Shown here in pieces: positions 8,749-18,340 of a stretch of 64,000 nucleotides of DNA (positions are counted from its first letter, which is position 1; each line of letters begins with the position of its first letter). Both the position numbers and the translations under genes were made by a program. The stretch comes from Prevotellaceae bacterium (lineage in GTDB: Bacteria > Bacteroidota > Bacteroidia > Bacteroidales > Bacteroidaceae). The DNA lies in the NCBI GenBank assembly GCA_015256945.1, contig JABZLB010000006.1, forward strand, positions 24,587-88,586, in the 5' to 3' direction. The notes beneath the pieces were generated by a model. That model saw only the letters and a list, made by a program, of their open reading frames with translations. It ran no database searches and had not been told where the DNA came from.

Positions 8749-10002
8749 ATGACAATTGATCATTTTAACTTCGCTGGTAAGAAAGCGATTGTACGTGTAG
8801 ACTTCAATGTCCCATTGGATGAAAACGGTAATGTAACTGACGACACTCGTATTCGTGGTGCCCTCCCCACTCTGAAGAAGATTCTTGCAGACGGTGGTGC
8901 TGTTATCATGATGAGTCATATGGGTAAGCCTAAAGGAAAAGTAAACGAAAAATTGAGTCTAAAACAGATTGTCAATAAGGTTTCTGAGAAATTAGGCGTT
9001 GATGTTAAGTTTGCTCCTGACTGTGCAAATGCCGAGAAGGAAGCAGCAGCCTTAAAGATGGGTGAAGCTTTACTTCTTGAAAATTTACGTTTCTATCCTG
9101 AAGAGGAAGGCAAGCCAACAGGTGTGGAAAAAGGTACTCCAGAGTACGATGAAGCAAAGAAAGCTCTTAAGGAAAAACAAAAAGAGTTTGCCAAAAAGTT
9201 AGCATCTTATGCTGATGTATATGTAAATGACGCTTTCGGTACTGCACATCGCAAGCATGCTTCAACCGCAGTAATAGCTGACTATTTCGACAAAGACAGC
9301 AAAATGCTCGGCTATTTAATGGAGAAAGAAGTAACAGCCATTGACAATGTATTGAAGAATGCCAAACATCCGTTTACCGCAATCATCGGAGGTTCTAAAG
9401 TAAGTTCCAAGCTTGGCGTTATTAAAAACCTCCTCGATAAGGTTGACAATCTTATCATTGGTGGCGGTATGGGCTATACATTTATTAAGGCACAAGGCGG
9501 ACATATTGGCAAATCTCTCCACGAAGACGATTTAATGCCTGAAGCATTAAACGTAATTGCCGAGGCAAAAAAGAAAGGAGTTAATCTTAGTCTTTCTGTT
9601 GCCACTCTTTGTGGTAAGGATTTTTCAAATGATACAGAACGCAAAGTATTCCCTATTAACCAAATACCTGATGAATGGGAAGGCATGGATGCGTCTGAAG
9701 AATCTATTGAAATTTGGAAGAAAATCATCATGGACTCGAAGACTATCTTATGGAATGGTCCTGTCGGTGTGTTTGAATTAGAAAACTTCTCACATGGAAC
9801 TGGCGAGATTGCCAAAGCCGTTGCTGAGGCCACACAAAAGAATGGTGCTTACTCTCTTGTTGGAGGTGGCGATTCTGTTGCAGCAATTAACAAGTTTGGA
9901 CTGGCTGAAAAAGTAAGCTACGTATCAACAGGTGGCGGTGCAATGCTCGAAGCTATCGAAGGAAAAACTCTTCCAGGCGTAGCAGCTATTAAGGGAGAAT
10001 AA
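8749..10002 (+). CDS. pgk: Phosphoglycerate kinase
   Basis: This enzyme transfers phosphate from 1,3-bisphosphoglycerate to ADP in glycolysis, in the cytoplasm. The 417-residue protein has the family signature VDFNVPLDENGNVTDDTRI with the substrate-binding Arg and Asp residues near the N-terminus. It also has SHMGKPKGK, NDAFGTAHRKHAS, the hinge-region WNGPVGVFELE and the C-terminal nucleotide loop GGGDSVAAINKFG followed by STGGGAMLE. Length and order are standard for bacteria. The gene stands alone, with its own promoter about 40 bases upstream and a strong terminator 30 bases downstream, so it is probably monocistronic. Confidence 0.98.
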   Translation: MTIDHFNFAGKKAIVRVDFNVPLDENGNVTDDTRIRGALPTLKKILADGGAVIMMSHMGKPKGKVNEKLSLKQIVNKVSEKLGVDVKFAPDCANAEKEAAALKMGEALLLENLRFYPEEEGKPTGVEKGTPEYDEAKKALKEKQKEFAKKLASYADVYVNDAFGTAHRKHASTAVIADYFDKDSKMLGYLMEKEVTAIDNVLKNAKHPFTAIIGGSKVSSKLGVIKNLLDKVDNLIIGGGMGYTFIKAQGGHIGKSLHEDDLMPEALNVIAEAKKKGVNLSLSVATLCGKDFSNDTERKVFPINQIPDEWEGMDASEESIEIWKKIIMDSKTILWNGPVGVFELENFSHGTGEIAKAVAEATQKNGAYSLVGGGDSVAAINKFGLAEKVSYVSTGGGAMLEAIEGKTLPGVAAIKGE

Positions 10003-10032
10003 ATAAATTCTCTCCAAATATAAAGTATTTTT

Positions 10033-10085
10033 AAGGCGTTCGCAATGTAACAATAAATGTTACGTGTGAACGCCTTTGTTGTTTT
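10033..10085 (+). terminator. Terminator after pgk
   Basis: AAGGCGTTC and GTAAC pair with GTTAC and GAACGCCTT around a seven-base loop with a small internal bulge. TTTGTTGTTTT follows. Confidence 0.8.
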
Positions 10086-10097
10086 ATCATCAATGTT

Positions 10098-11339
10098 ATG
10101 GAAATGAAGAAAGCTCTTTTATTCATACTTTTGTTTGCAAACCTAAATATCTGCGCACAGCGTAATGAGATTTTAGACCCAAACATCGCTTCTCTTCAAG
10201 TAATGGTAAATAACAATTGGCTTAGCTTACCCGTCATGATTCTAAACAGTGACGATTTTATCAACATTGGTTTTGACGATTTAACTCATGAGTATCAACG
10301 CTATTGTTATAAAATAGAACACTGTGAATCTGATTGGAAAGTATCAACTTCTCTGTTTGAGAGCGATTATATTGACGGATTTGCATCTAATAATTTAATA
10401 GATAATATCAAGGAATCCGTCAATACTAACTATCAATATACTCATTATAACATTACTATTCCCAGCAACAAATGCCGCCCAAAACTAAGCGGCAACTACA
10501 AAGTAACAATATATGATGAAAACAATGAGAAGAGAGTAATCTGCAAAGCATATTTCATGATTGTCGATCCTTCAATGTCTGTACATCTTAATGTAACAAC
10601 AAACACGGACATCGATATAAACGAAAAACATCAGCAAGTAGAGATGTCTGTTGGATATGGCAACAATATTGTAACCAATCCTACAACACAAATTAAGACT
10701 GTTGTTATGCAAAATTGCAGGTGGGACAATGCAATTATAAATGCACAACCTCAATATATTAAACCTAATGGTTTAGAATGGACCCACTGCCGAGCTTACA
10801 TTTTCAATGCCGGAAATGAATATCACAAGTTTGAAACTCTGGATGTTACCCACACAACCATGGGCCTCGAAAGCATAAACTGGGATGGGAATAATTATCA
10901 TGCCTGGGTATGGACTGATGAACCTAAACGCAGTTATGTTTTTGACAAAGACGCAAATGGAGCTTTTCTTATAAGAAATTCAGATAATATTGAGAATGAT
11001 ATTGCTTCTGATTATATGATAACTCATTTCAGACTTAAGACAGAAAAATCAATATACCCCATTTATATCAACGGTTTCTTTACCAATGATAACTTCATTC
11101 CACAATATGAAATGAAATGGAATGAAGCAAACCAGCAATATGAATGTGACCTCTTACTAAAACAAGGCTATTACAATTACCAGTATTTAATGATGAAGAA
11201 AGACGGACAACTCATTCCTGTCCCATCAGAAGGAAACTTCTTCCAAACTGAAAATACGTATCAGGCATTGGTCTATTTCAGAGGAAGCAGCGACCGAACC
11301 GACCGACTCGTGGGCTATACTTTCGGTAAATGGAATTGA
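10098..11339 (+). CDS. DUF5103 family, type IX secretion plug-like protein
   Basis: This 413-residue protein has an N-terminal signal peptide (KKALLFILLFANLNICAQ) and is probably exported to the periplasm. The rest is beta-rich and matches my recollection of the DUF5103 family. Typical features are an early NNNWLSLPVMILNSDD segment, a repeated Ig-like pattern and the closing FRGSSDRTDRLVGY. A member of this family was seen as the plug of the SprA translocon in the type IX secretion system, so a role at the outer-membrane gate is likely. No other secretion genes are nearby. A second start (MKKALL, 10104) is equally possible. Its last 25 bases overlap the convergent pyk gene. Confidence 0.75.
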   Translation: MEMKKALLFILLFANLNICAQRNEILDPNIASLQVMVNNNWLSLPVMILNSDDFINIGFDDLTHEYQRYCYKIEHCESDWKVSTSLFESDYIDGFASNNLIDNIKESVNTNYQYTHYNITIPSNKCRPKLSGNYKVTIYDENNEKRVICKAYFMIVDPSMSVHLNVTTNTDIDINEKHQQVEMSVGYGNNIVTNPTTQIKTVVMQNCRWDNAIINAQPQYIKPNGLEWTHCRAYIFNAGNEYHKFETLDVTHTTMGLESINWDGNNYHAWVWTDEPKRSYVFDKDANGAFLIRNSDNIENDIASDYMITHFRLKTEKSIYPIYINGFFTNDNFIPQYEMKWNEANQQYECDLLLKQGYYNYQYLMMKKDGQLIPVPSEGNFFQTENTYQALVYFRGSSDRTDRLVGYTFGKWN

Positions 11340-12757
11340 TATTTCTCGTCAAAGGCTTTACTTACATCGTTAATTTCTATAAATGTCGTTCCACCTCCCT
11401 CTCCAAGTGAGCCGGAAAGATAAGCAACTTTATCATTATCTGTTAAATATCCCTTCTGTCGAAGCATACGTAAAGCTGCCAGGAACATAAAGTCAGCATT
11501 TTGATGTTCCTTTTGATATACTGATATTACACCATAAGAAAGGTTTAGCCACCGTTGCGTTTTCTCTTTATAACAGATAGCCAAGATAGGCTTTGGACCT
11601 CGGAATGAGGCAAGATTACGAGCAGTCTCACCCGTCTCAGAATCAGTAATAATACCTTCAACGCCCAACAGTCGCGTCGCATTTATTGCCGCATGAGCCA
11701 GAAATTCCTTTTGTGTACAATTTGTCATCAACGGAATATCCTCTGCATGACCAAAACTTTGCCTGTCCTTTTCTGCCTGCTCAGCAATAGATGCCATTGT
11801 ACGAACAGCCTCTAAAGGATATTTTCCTGATGCTGTCTCACCACTAAGCATCAAAGCATCAGTATTTGAATAGATAGCATTGGCAATATCCGTCACTTCA
11901 GCACGTGTTGGACGAGGGTTATTAATCATTGTATGAAGCATCTGTGTAGCAACAATCACAGGTTTATGCTTTCTTACACATTTCTGTATAATTTTTCTTT
12001 GTATACCAGGAATACATTCTATTGGGACCTCAATACCCAGGTCTCCTCGTGCTATCATAATACCATAGCTGGCATCAATAATCTCATCAATGTTATCAAC
12101 ACCCTCTTGATTCTCAATTTTTGAGATGATTTTTATATCAGAATGATGGGCATCCAATATGTCCTGAACGGCTTTTACATCATCGGCAGAACGCACAAAG
12201 CTATGCGCTATGAAATCAATGTCTTCCTCAATGGCAAGTAATATGTTGCGCTTATCCTTTTCTGTTAATGCGGGTAAGTCAATATGTTCTCCGGGAACAT
12301 TTACGCTTTTATGCGCCCCAAGCACGCCATCGTTCATTACTTCTGCATAAACAGTAGGACCTTCTATACCGCGAACTTTCATGTCTATGGCGCCATCATC
12401 AAACAAAACGTCGTCACCTACCTTCAGGTCACATGCAAATTCTGGAAAAGATACATTGATAAAGTCGTGAGTTGTCTTCACATCCGGACGTCCTACTATC
12501 TTAACCATCTCTCCTGTTTTATACTGGATGGGGTCATCCAAGTCCGTAGTGCGAACTTCAGGACCTTTAGTATCAATCAGAATACCAATATGAGGTGATA
12601 CCGCTCTAACGTTTTTGATAATATTACGAATACCATCTGGCGTTGCATGGGCGGTGTTCATACGAACAACATTCATCCCTGCAATAAAAAGTTGCCTTAT
12701 AAAATCTATTTCACAATGACGGTCACTTATTGAGCAAACAATTTTCGTCTGTTTCAT
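11315..12757 (-). CDS. pyk: Pyruvate kinase
   Basis: Pyruvate kinase makes pyruvate and ATP from phosphoenolpyruvate at the end of glycolysis. The 480-residue protein begins with the family strand TKIVCSI and then GMNVVRMNTAHA. It carries the substrate and metal motif LIDTKGPEVRT, the active-site Lys in IKIISKIENQEG, the metal segment MIARGDLGIEVP and MLSGETASGKYP. A C-terminal allosteric-type domain ends in LSGSLGEGGGTTFIEI. Length is normal. The stop lies inside the 3' end of the convergent DUF5103 gene, a 25-base tail-to-tail overlap with no terminator between them. A -7 box lies 21 bases upstream of the start. Confidence 0.97.
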   Translation of the reverse strand: MKQTKIVCSISDRHCEIDFIRQLFIAGMNVVRMNTAHATPDGIRNIIKNVRAVSPHIGILIDTKGPEVRTTDLDDPIQYKTGEMVKIVGRPDVKTTHDFINVSFPEFACDLKVGDDVLFDDGAIDMKVRGIEGPTVYAEVMNDGVLGAHKSVNVPGEHIDLPALTEKDKRNILLAIEEDIDFIAHSFVRSADDVKAVQDILDAHHSDIKIISKIENQEGVDNIDEIIDASYGIMIARGDLGIEVPIECIPGIQRKIIQKCVRKHKPVIVATQMLHTMINNPRPTRAEVTDIANAIYSNTDALMLSGETASGKYPLEAVRTMASIAEQAEKDRQSFGHAEDIPLMTNCTQKEFLAHAAINATRLLGVEGIITDSETGETARNLASFRGPKPILAICYKEKTQRWLNLSYGVISVYQKEHQNADFMFLAALRMLRQKGYLTDNDKVAYLSGSLGEGGGTTFIEINDVSKAFDEKYQFHLPKV

Positions 12758-12777
12758 TGCACATTATTCATTTTATG

Positions 12778-12785
12778 CAAAGTTA
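12778..12785 (-). promoter_or_regulatory. -7 box of the pyk promoter
   Basis: On the minus strand this is TAACTTTG, 21 bases before the pyk ATG and matching TAnnTTTG. Confidence 0.6.
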
Positions 12786-12813
12786 CTGTTTTTTTTAATA
12801 TTATTCAATAATA

Positions 12814-14409
12814 TCATTTATAATTAAGGTAAGTAACGCACATTTCGGCACATCTTTCTCCATCTATTCCAGCCGATACAATCCCACCCGCATAGCCGGC
12901 ACCTTCGCCACATGGGAAGAGTCCTTTTATGCGAATATGCTGTAACGTTTCTCTGTCACGGATTATACGTACGGGACTGGATGTTCGTGTTTCAACAGCA
13001 ATAAGCAATGCTTCGTTAGTTAAAAAGCCATGACTACGCTTGCCAAAGGCCTTAAAACCTTCCTGTAAACGATGGCTGATAAATGGCGGAAGCCAAAAAT
13101 GCAACGGACTGCTAATCAGTCCTGGTGCATAACTACTGTGAGGCAGATCATAACTTAGCCTGTTATTCACAAAGTCGGCCATACGCTGGGCAGGAGCTGT
13201 TTGTTTCATATTTCCTTGCTGCCAGCAATTCTTCTCTAACCGTTTTTGAAATTCCATCATACAAAGCTTTGAAGAATTTTCTGTACTATCCGTCATTTGA
13301 AGCGAAGGAATATCCTCAGGATGTATCTCTACAACCATACCACTGTTCGACCATGCCGTCCCGCGGTTGCTCGGTGACATGCCATTAACCACAATTTGCT
13401 CAGCATCGGTAGCTGCAGGAATAACAAATCCGCCCGGGCACATACAAAATGAATATACGCCCCGACCGTCAACTTGTGTTACAAATGAATATTCTGCGGT
13501 TGGCAGATACTGCCCCTTGCCTTCTCTGTTATGATACTGAATCTGGTCAATTAACTTCGAGGGGTGCTCCAAACGAACGCCTACTGCTATCCCTTTTGGT
13601 TCTATTTCAATATTCGAATCATTCAGATACTGATACACATCACGCGCACTATGCCCTGTTGCCAGAATTACAGGGCCATGAAATATTTCTTCTTTTTTTT
13701 CCTGCATATTCAGTGCTTCCACACCAACAACCTCGTCACCTTTTAATATTAAGGATGTCATCTTGGTTTGAAAATGCACTTCTCCTCCACTTTTTACTAT
13801 CTGAAGTCGCATATTTTCAATCACACGCGGGAGTTTATCTGTACCAATATGCGGATGAACATCAGCTAAAATATTCGTTGATGCGCCATGCTGGCAGAAC
13901 ACATTCAGTATTTTATCCACATTTCCACGCTTTTTACTACGCGTGTAAAGCTTACCATCACTATATGCTCCAGCCCCTCCTTCACCAAAACAATAGTTGC
14001 TTTCGGGGTCAACCTGCTGTGTACGACTAATCAATGCCATATCCTTTTTTCGTTCTCTTACGTCTTTTCCTCGTTCAAGAATGATGGGACGATAACCCAG
14101 TTCTATCAGTCGTAACGATGCAAACAGGCCGCCAGGACCTTCACCTACAACAATAACCTGTGGTCGTTTGCTCACATCAGGATATTCGGTATGCTGAAAA
14201 CTGTCATCCTGAGGCATCTCGTTAATATAGGCTCTCACTTTTAGATTTACGAAAATATTACGCTGTCGTGCATCAACACTCCTGCGTAATACCCGCATCT
14301 GGCATATTGTTTTTGCATCAATACCTTTATCTTCAGATATAAATCGAATAATATTCCCGTCCGATGCCGCTACTTCCGGCTTTACCCTAATTTGAAATTC
14401 TTCTACCAT
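12814..14409 (-). CDS. FAD-dependent oxidoreductase (COG2509-like)
   Basis: This 531-residue flavoprotein has a short N-terminal domain, then a Rossmann-type FAD site PQVIVVGEGPGGLFASLRL near residue 85 with the Glu that binds ribose in IILERG. The middle has CFGEGGAGAYSDGKLYTR. The end has GLFPCGEGAGYAGGIVSAGIDGE, the second FAD contact. This layout matches the uncharacterised NAD(P)/FAD-dependent dehydrogenases of COG2509, found widely in bacteria. The substrate is unknown. The gene has its own -7 box and is separated from pyk by 56 bases that contain the pyk promoter. Confidence 0.88.
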   Translation of the reverse strand: MVEEFQIRVKPEVAASDGNIIRFISEDKGIDAKTICQMRVLRRSVDARQRNIFVNLKVRAYINEMPQDDSFQHTEYPDVSKRPQVIVVGEGPGGLFASLRLIELGYRPIILERGKDVRERKKDMALISRTQQVDPESNYCFGEGGAGAYSDGKLYTRSKKRGNVDKILNVFCQHGASTNILADVHPHIGTDKLPRVIENMRLQIVKSGGEVHFQTKMTSLILKGDEVVGVEALNMQEKKEEIFHGPVILATGHSARDVYQYLNDSNIEIEPKGIAVGVRLEHPSKLIDQIQYHNREGKGQYLPTAEYSFVTQVDGRGVYSFCMCPGGFVIPAATDAEQIVVNGMSPSNRGTAWSNSGMVVEIHPEDIPSLQMTDSTENSSKLCMMEFQKRLEKNCWQQGNMKQTAPAQRMADFVNNRLSYDLPHSSYAPGLISSPLHFWLPPFISHRLQEGFKAFGKRSHGFLTNEALLIAVETRTSSPVRIIRDRETLQHIRIKGLFPCGEGAGYAGGIVSAGIDGERCAEMCVTYLNYK

Positions 14410-14432
14410 GAACGCATAATCTATTTATATTG

Positions 14433-14440
14433 CAAAAGTA
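14433..14440 (-). promoter_or_regulatory. -7 box for the FAD oxidoreductase gene
   Basis: On the minus strand this reads TACTTTTG, with TTG about 21 bases further upstream. It lies 24 bases before the coding start. Confidence 0.6.
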
Positions 14441-14502
14441 ATGAAATAATGTCATTTTGCACAATACTAAGTAATTAGGATAACATTTTATCACATTCTT
14501 TC

Positions 14503-14533
14503 TTTGTTATGCAACATAACATTACTAACTTTG
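14503..14533 (+). promoter_or_regulatory. Promoter of the threonine operon
   Basis: TTTG at 14503-14506, a 19-base spacer and TAACTTTG at 14526-14533 form a full Bacteroidota promoter. Transcription from about 14540 would exclude the in-frame ATG at 14504 and supports translation from 14600. I see no leader peptide rich in Thr or Ile codons and no attenuator hairpin. Confidence 0.85.
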
Positions 14534-14599
14534 CATGCAAAGTATCTGTATAGCCTGTTTGTTTTAAGGATGCGGGTACAATCATTTAATATAAAAGAC

Positions 14600-17035
14600 A
14601 TGAAGGTTCTTAAATTTGGCGGAACATCTGTTGGTTCCGTGGCGAGCATTTTATCTCTGAAAGGCATCGTCGAAAAAGAAGCACGTCGTCAACCCATTGT
14701 TGTTGTCGTTAGTGCTTTAGGGGGAATTACTGACAAACTTATTTCAACATCGCAGTTGGCAAAGGACGGTGACGACGGATGGAAACAGTCGTTTGAAGAG
14801 ATTGTAAGCCGACATCATAAGATGATTGAGGCCATCATTACCGACCCCAAAGACCGTGAAGACCTGTTCAACAGGGTTGACAAGCTCTTCGAACAGCTCC
14901 ATTCCATCTACTTTGGGGTATATCTTATACACGACCTAAGCCACAAAACACAAGACACCATCGTTAGTTATGGCGAACGCCTAAGCTCTAATATAGTGGC
15001 AACACTGGTTAAGGGGACTAAATGGATGGACTCGAGAGACTTCATAAAAACTCATGAAGTAAACGGCAAAAACAAGTTAGACCGTGAGCTTACCTACCGT
15101 CTGGTAAAAGAACAATGTGCCAATTTACCTCGCATTACACTTCTTCCCGGTTTCATTTCTGCCGATAGCAATACGGGAGAAACCACTAATTTAGGGCGCG
15201 GAGGCTCTGATTATACCGCAGCTATCATCGCTGCGGCCCTCAATGCAGAGCTACTTGAGATATGGACTGACGTGGACGGGTTCATGACGGCCGACCCGAA
15301 GGTTATTCAATCAGCCTATACCATTGACGAACTTAGCTATGTTGAGGCGATGGAACTTTGCAATTTCGGAGCTAAAGTAGTATACCCTCCCACTATCTAC
15401 CCGGTCAGAATCAAAAACATTCCTATCAGGGTTAAGAACACATTCAACCCGCAAGGCGCGGGAACAATTATTAAAGACAAAATCGAGAACAACCATAAGC
15501 CCATTAAAGGTATCTCATCTATCAAAGGTACAGCGCTTATTACTGTCTCCGGTCTGGCCATGGTGGGGGTTATTGGTGTAAACCGTCGCATCTTCACCGC
15601 GTTGGCAAACAACGGTATCAGTGTCTTTATGGTATCGCAAGCCTCGTCTGAAAGTTCAACGTCTATTGGCGTTCGCGACGAAGATGCCGATGAAGCCATA
15701 AGGGTTTTAAATCGCGAATTCGCATCCGAAATATCGAATGGTGCCATGTTTCCCATGCATGCCGAAACAGGATTAGCCACTGTTGCCATTGTTGGTGAGA
15801 ACATGAAGCATACCCCCGGCATCGCAGGGAAGCTCTTTGGAACTCTCGGACGCAGTGGAATTTCGGTGATAGCCTGCGCACAAGGCGCTTCTGAGACAAA
15901 CATTTCGTTTGTGGTTGATGCCAAAAATCTTCGCAAATCGATGAACGTTCTGCACGATTCGTTCTTCCTGTCCGATTATAAAGTGCTCAACCTTTTTATA
16001 TGTGGTGTGGGAACTGTGGGCGGCAAGCTCATCGAACAAATACGGTCACAGCAGGAGAAATTGAAAGAACGGTCAAACCTGCTGCTCAATGTCGTGGGCA
16101 TTGCCAGTTCTAAAAATGCCATCTTCTCACGCGAAGGTATCAACCTAAACAACTACCGTACACAGCTTAAAGCCTCTGAACCCAACACACCCGAGCTGCT
16201 GAAAGACAATATTCTGAACATGAATATCTACAATTCTGTATTTGTTGATTGTACGGCTTCAAAAGAAATTGCAGCACTATACCAAACATTCATCGACCAT
16301 AATATCAGTATTGTTGCTGCCAATAAAATTGCAGCCAGCGGCAAATACGACGATTACCTTAGATTAAAAGACACAGCTTTGCAACGTGGTGTTAAGTTCA
16401 GGTTCGAAACCAACGTCGGTGCAGGCCTCCCAATTATAGGTACTATCAACGACTTACGCAACTCAGGCGACCACATTTTAAAGATAGAGGCTGTGCTTAG
16501 CGGCACTATTAACTTTATATTTAACGAATTATCGGCCCATATCAGCTTCTCACAGGCAGTGAACGAAGCCCGTGAACAAGGCTACTCCGAACCTGATCCG
16601 CGTATTGATTTAAGCGGAGTTGATGTTATTCGCAAACTGGTAATACTCACTCGTGAGGCAGGATACCATGTGGAGCAGGCCGATGTGGAGAAACATTTAT
16701 TTGTTCCTGACGACTATTTTAAAGGGTCATTGGCCGACTTTGAGCGTAAACTTCCATCTCTCGACAAGGCTTTTGAGGAAAAGCGCAAGGCCATAGCTGC
16801 CCAGGGAAAGCGCTGGCGTTTCGTGGCTACCATGAATCATGGTGTAACAAGCGTAGGCTTAAAGGCTTTCGGTCCCGACCATCCCTTCTACAATTTGGAG
16901 GGTAGCAACAATATCGTTCTGCTTACAACCGAACGCTATAAGGAGTATCCCATGCTCATTCAGGGCTACGGAGCAGGGGCAAGTGTTACGGCTGCCGGTG
17001 TATTTGCCAATATCATGAGCATTGCAAACATTTAG
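14600..17035 (+). CDS. thrA: Bifunctional aspartokinase / homoserine dehydrogenase
   Basis: This enzyme catalyses the first and third steps from aspartate to threonine and methionine. From MKVLKFGGTSVGS the protein has 811 residues, close to E. coli ThrA. The aspartokinase half has the KFGGTSVG nucleotide motif, then LGRGGSDYTAAIIAA and WTDVDGFMTADP. Central ACT domains (about 315-455) would sense the end product. The homoserine dehydrogenase half starts near 460 with LFICGVGTVGGKLIEQI and continues with AANKIAASG, FETNVGAGLPIIGT and LSGTINFIF. The upstream in-frame ATG at 14504 lies within the promoter and is rejected. The next gene is 25 bases downstream, and the three genes form a threonine operon. 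Confidence 0.97.
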   Translation: MKVLKFGGTSVGSVASILSLKGIVEKEARRQPIVVVVSALGGITDKLISTSQLAKDGDDGWKQSFEEIVSRHHKMIEAIITDPKDREDLFNRVDKLFEQLHSIYFGVYLIHDLSHKTQDTIVSYGERLSSNIVATLVKGTKWMDSRDFIKTHEVNGKNKLDRELTYRLVKEQCANLPRITLLPGFISADSNTGETTNLGRGGSDYTAAIIAAALNAELLEIWTDVDGFMTADPKVIQSAYTIDELSYVEAMELCNFGAKVVYPPTIYPVRIKNIPIRVKNTFNPQGAGTIIKDKIENNHKPIKGISSIKGTALITVSGLAMVGVIGVNRRIFTALANNGISVFMVSQASSESSTSIGVRDEDADEAIRVLNREFASEISNGAMFPMHAETGLATVAIVGENMKHTPGIAGKLFGTLGRSGISVIACAQGASETNISFVVDAKNLRKSMNVLHDSFFLSDYKVLNLFICGVGTVGGKLIEQIRSQQEKLKERSNLLLNVVGIASSKNAIFSREGINLNNYRTQLKASEPNTPELLKDNILNMNIYNSVFVDCTASKEIAALYQTFIDHNISIVAANKIAASGKYDDYLRLKDTALQRGVKFRFETNVGAGLPIIGTINDLRNSGDHILKIEAVLSGTINFIFNELSAHISFSQAVNEAREQGYSEPDPRIDLSGVDVIRKLVILTREAGYHVEQADVEKHLFVPDDYFKGSLADFERKLPSLDKAFEEKRKAIAAQGKRWRFVATMNHGVTSVGLKAFGPDHPFYNLEGSNNIVLLTTERYKEYPMLIQGYGAGASVTAAGVFANIMSIANI

Positions 17036-17060
17036 TTTGGACTGATTAATACAGGATAAT

Positions 17061-18338
17061 ATGAAACACATTATTATATTAGGTGATGGTATGGCCGACC
17101 ATCCCGTCAGCCGTTTAGGCGGTAAAACACTTCTGCAATGCGCCGAAGCACCTTACATGAACATGCTGGCGAAGGAAGGACAATGTGGCCGTCTGATAAC
17201 CATTCCAGAGGGATTTCATCCAGGTTCAGAAGTAGCCAATACGTCAATACTGGGTTATGACCTCAACAAGGTGTATGAAGGGCGAGGTCCGCTCGAAGCA
17301 GCCTCGATAGGTTATCAACTGCAACCCGAAGACATGGCGATGCGATGCAACCTCATTACGTTGCATGACGGCCGCATAATAACCCACAACGGTGGTAACC
17401 TGAGCACGCACGACGGTGACCAACTTATCAAAATGCTCGACCGTGAACTCGGTAACGACCAAATAAAATTTGTTACAGGCATACAGTATCGCCACCTTCT
17501 TGTGGTGAAAAAAGCCAGCAAACACATTGTCTGTGCACCGCCACACGACCACCCTGATGAGCCATGGCGTCCGCTCCTTATACAAAGTGAGCCGGGCTGG
17601 GAGGACGTAAGAGAACCCATTTGTGGTGCTGATGGCAAGCCAACAGGCGAATTAAGGCTTACCGGTAACGAAACAGCCGAACTGCTAAATAACCTTATTC
17701 TGAAGTCGCAAACGCTGCTCGAGGCCCATCCTTTCAACCAGAACAAGGTAGCTCACCACCAGCGTCCGGCCAACTCAATATGGCCATGGGGAGGCGGTTA
17801 CCGCCCAATGATGGACACACTGATGCAGATGTACCCTCAAATTAAATCGGGCTCGGTTATCTCGGCCGTCGATTTAATTCGCGGTATAGGCCATTATGCT
17901 GGTCTCGACGTGATTAAAGTACCTGGAGCTACGGGGCTTGCCAATACCAATTATGAGGGCAAGGCCCAGGCAGCTATTGAGGCATTGCGCCGGCAAGACT
18001 TTGTATACGTTCATCTTGAAGCCACTGATGAGGCGGGGCACGACGGCGATTTAGAACTTAAGTTAAGGGCAATCAACTACCTTGACCATCGTATTGTAGA
18101 ACCCATTTATAATGAGGTGAAGACGTGGAATGAGCCTGTTTGTATCGCCATTCTGCCTGATCACCCTACCCCCGTTGAGGTGCGCACGCATGTAAACGAG
18201 CCTGTTCCTTTCCTGATTTGGTATCAGGGTATCGTACCCGACGATGTACAGGCTTATAATGAAGTGGCTTGTGTAAGTGGCTCTCTGGGGTTATTAAGGC
18301 TAAACGAGTTCATGGATATGTTTATGAAAATCAATTAA
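17061..18338 (+). CDS. Phosphoglycerate-mutase-like protein, proposed homoserine kinase
   Basis: This 425-residue protein belongs to the cofactor-independent, archaeal-type phosphoglycerate mutase family (ApgM, COG3635) of the alkaline phosphatase superfamily. Visible motifs are the metal-binding start LGDGMADHP, the active-site Ser region PGSEVANTSILGYD, HLEATDEAGHDGD and the metal-binding ILPDHPTPVEVRTHVNEPVPF. It lies between thrA and thrC, two bases before the thrC start, where homoserine kinase is expected. No GHMP-type thrB is present here. A homoserine kinase role has been proposed for this subfamily on exactly such operon context, while mutase activity remains possible. The family call is firm; the reaction is inference. 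Confidence 0.9.
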   Translation: MKHIIILGDGMADHPVSRLGGKTLLQCAEAPYMNMLAKEGQCGRLITIPEGFHPGSEVANTSILGYDLNKVYEGRGPLEAASIGYQLQPEDMAMRCNLITLHDGRIITHNGGNLSTHDGDQLIKMLDRELGNDQIKFVTGIQYRHLLVVKKASKHIVCAPPHDHPDEPWRPLLIQSEPGWEDVREPICGADGKPTGELRLTGNETAELLNNLILKSQTLLEAHPFNQNKVAHHQRPANSIWPWGGGYRPMMDTLMQMYPQIKSGSVISAVDLIRGIGHYAGLDVIKVPGATGLANTNYEGKAQAAIEALRRQDFVYVHLEATDEAGHDGDLELKLRAINYLDHRIVEPIYNEVKTWNEPVCIAILPDHPTPVEVRTHVNEPVPFLIWYQGIVPDDVQAYNEVACVSGSLGLLRLNEFMDMFMKIN

Positions 18339-18340
18339 TT

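Noticed and set aside
14504..14599. N-terminal extension of ThrA from the upstream ATG
   Set aside because: That ATG lies between the -33 and -7 boxes of the promoter and the added residues do not resemble aspartokinase.
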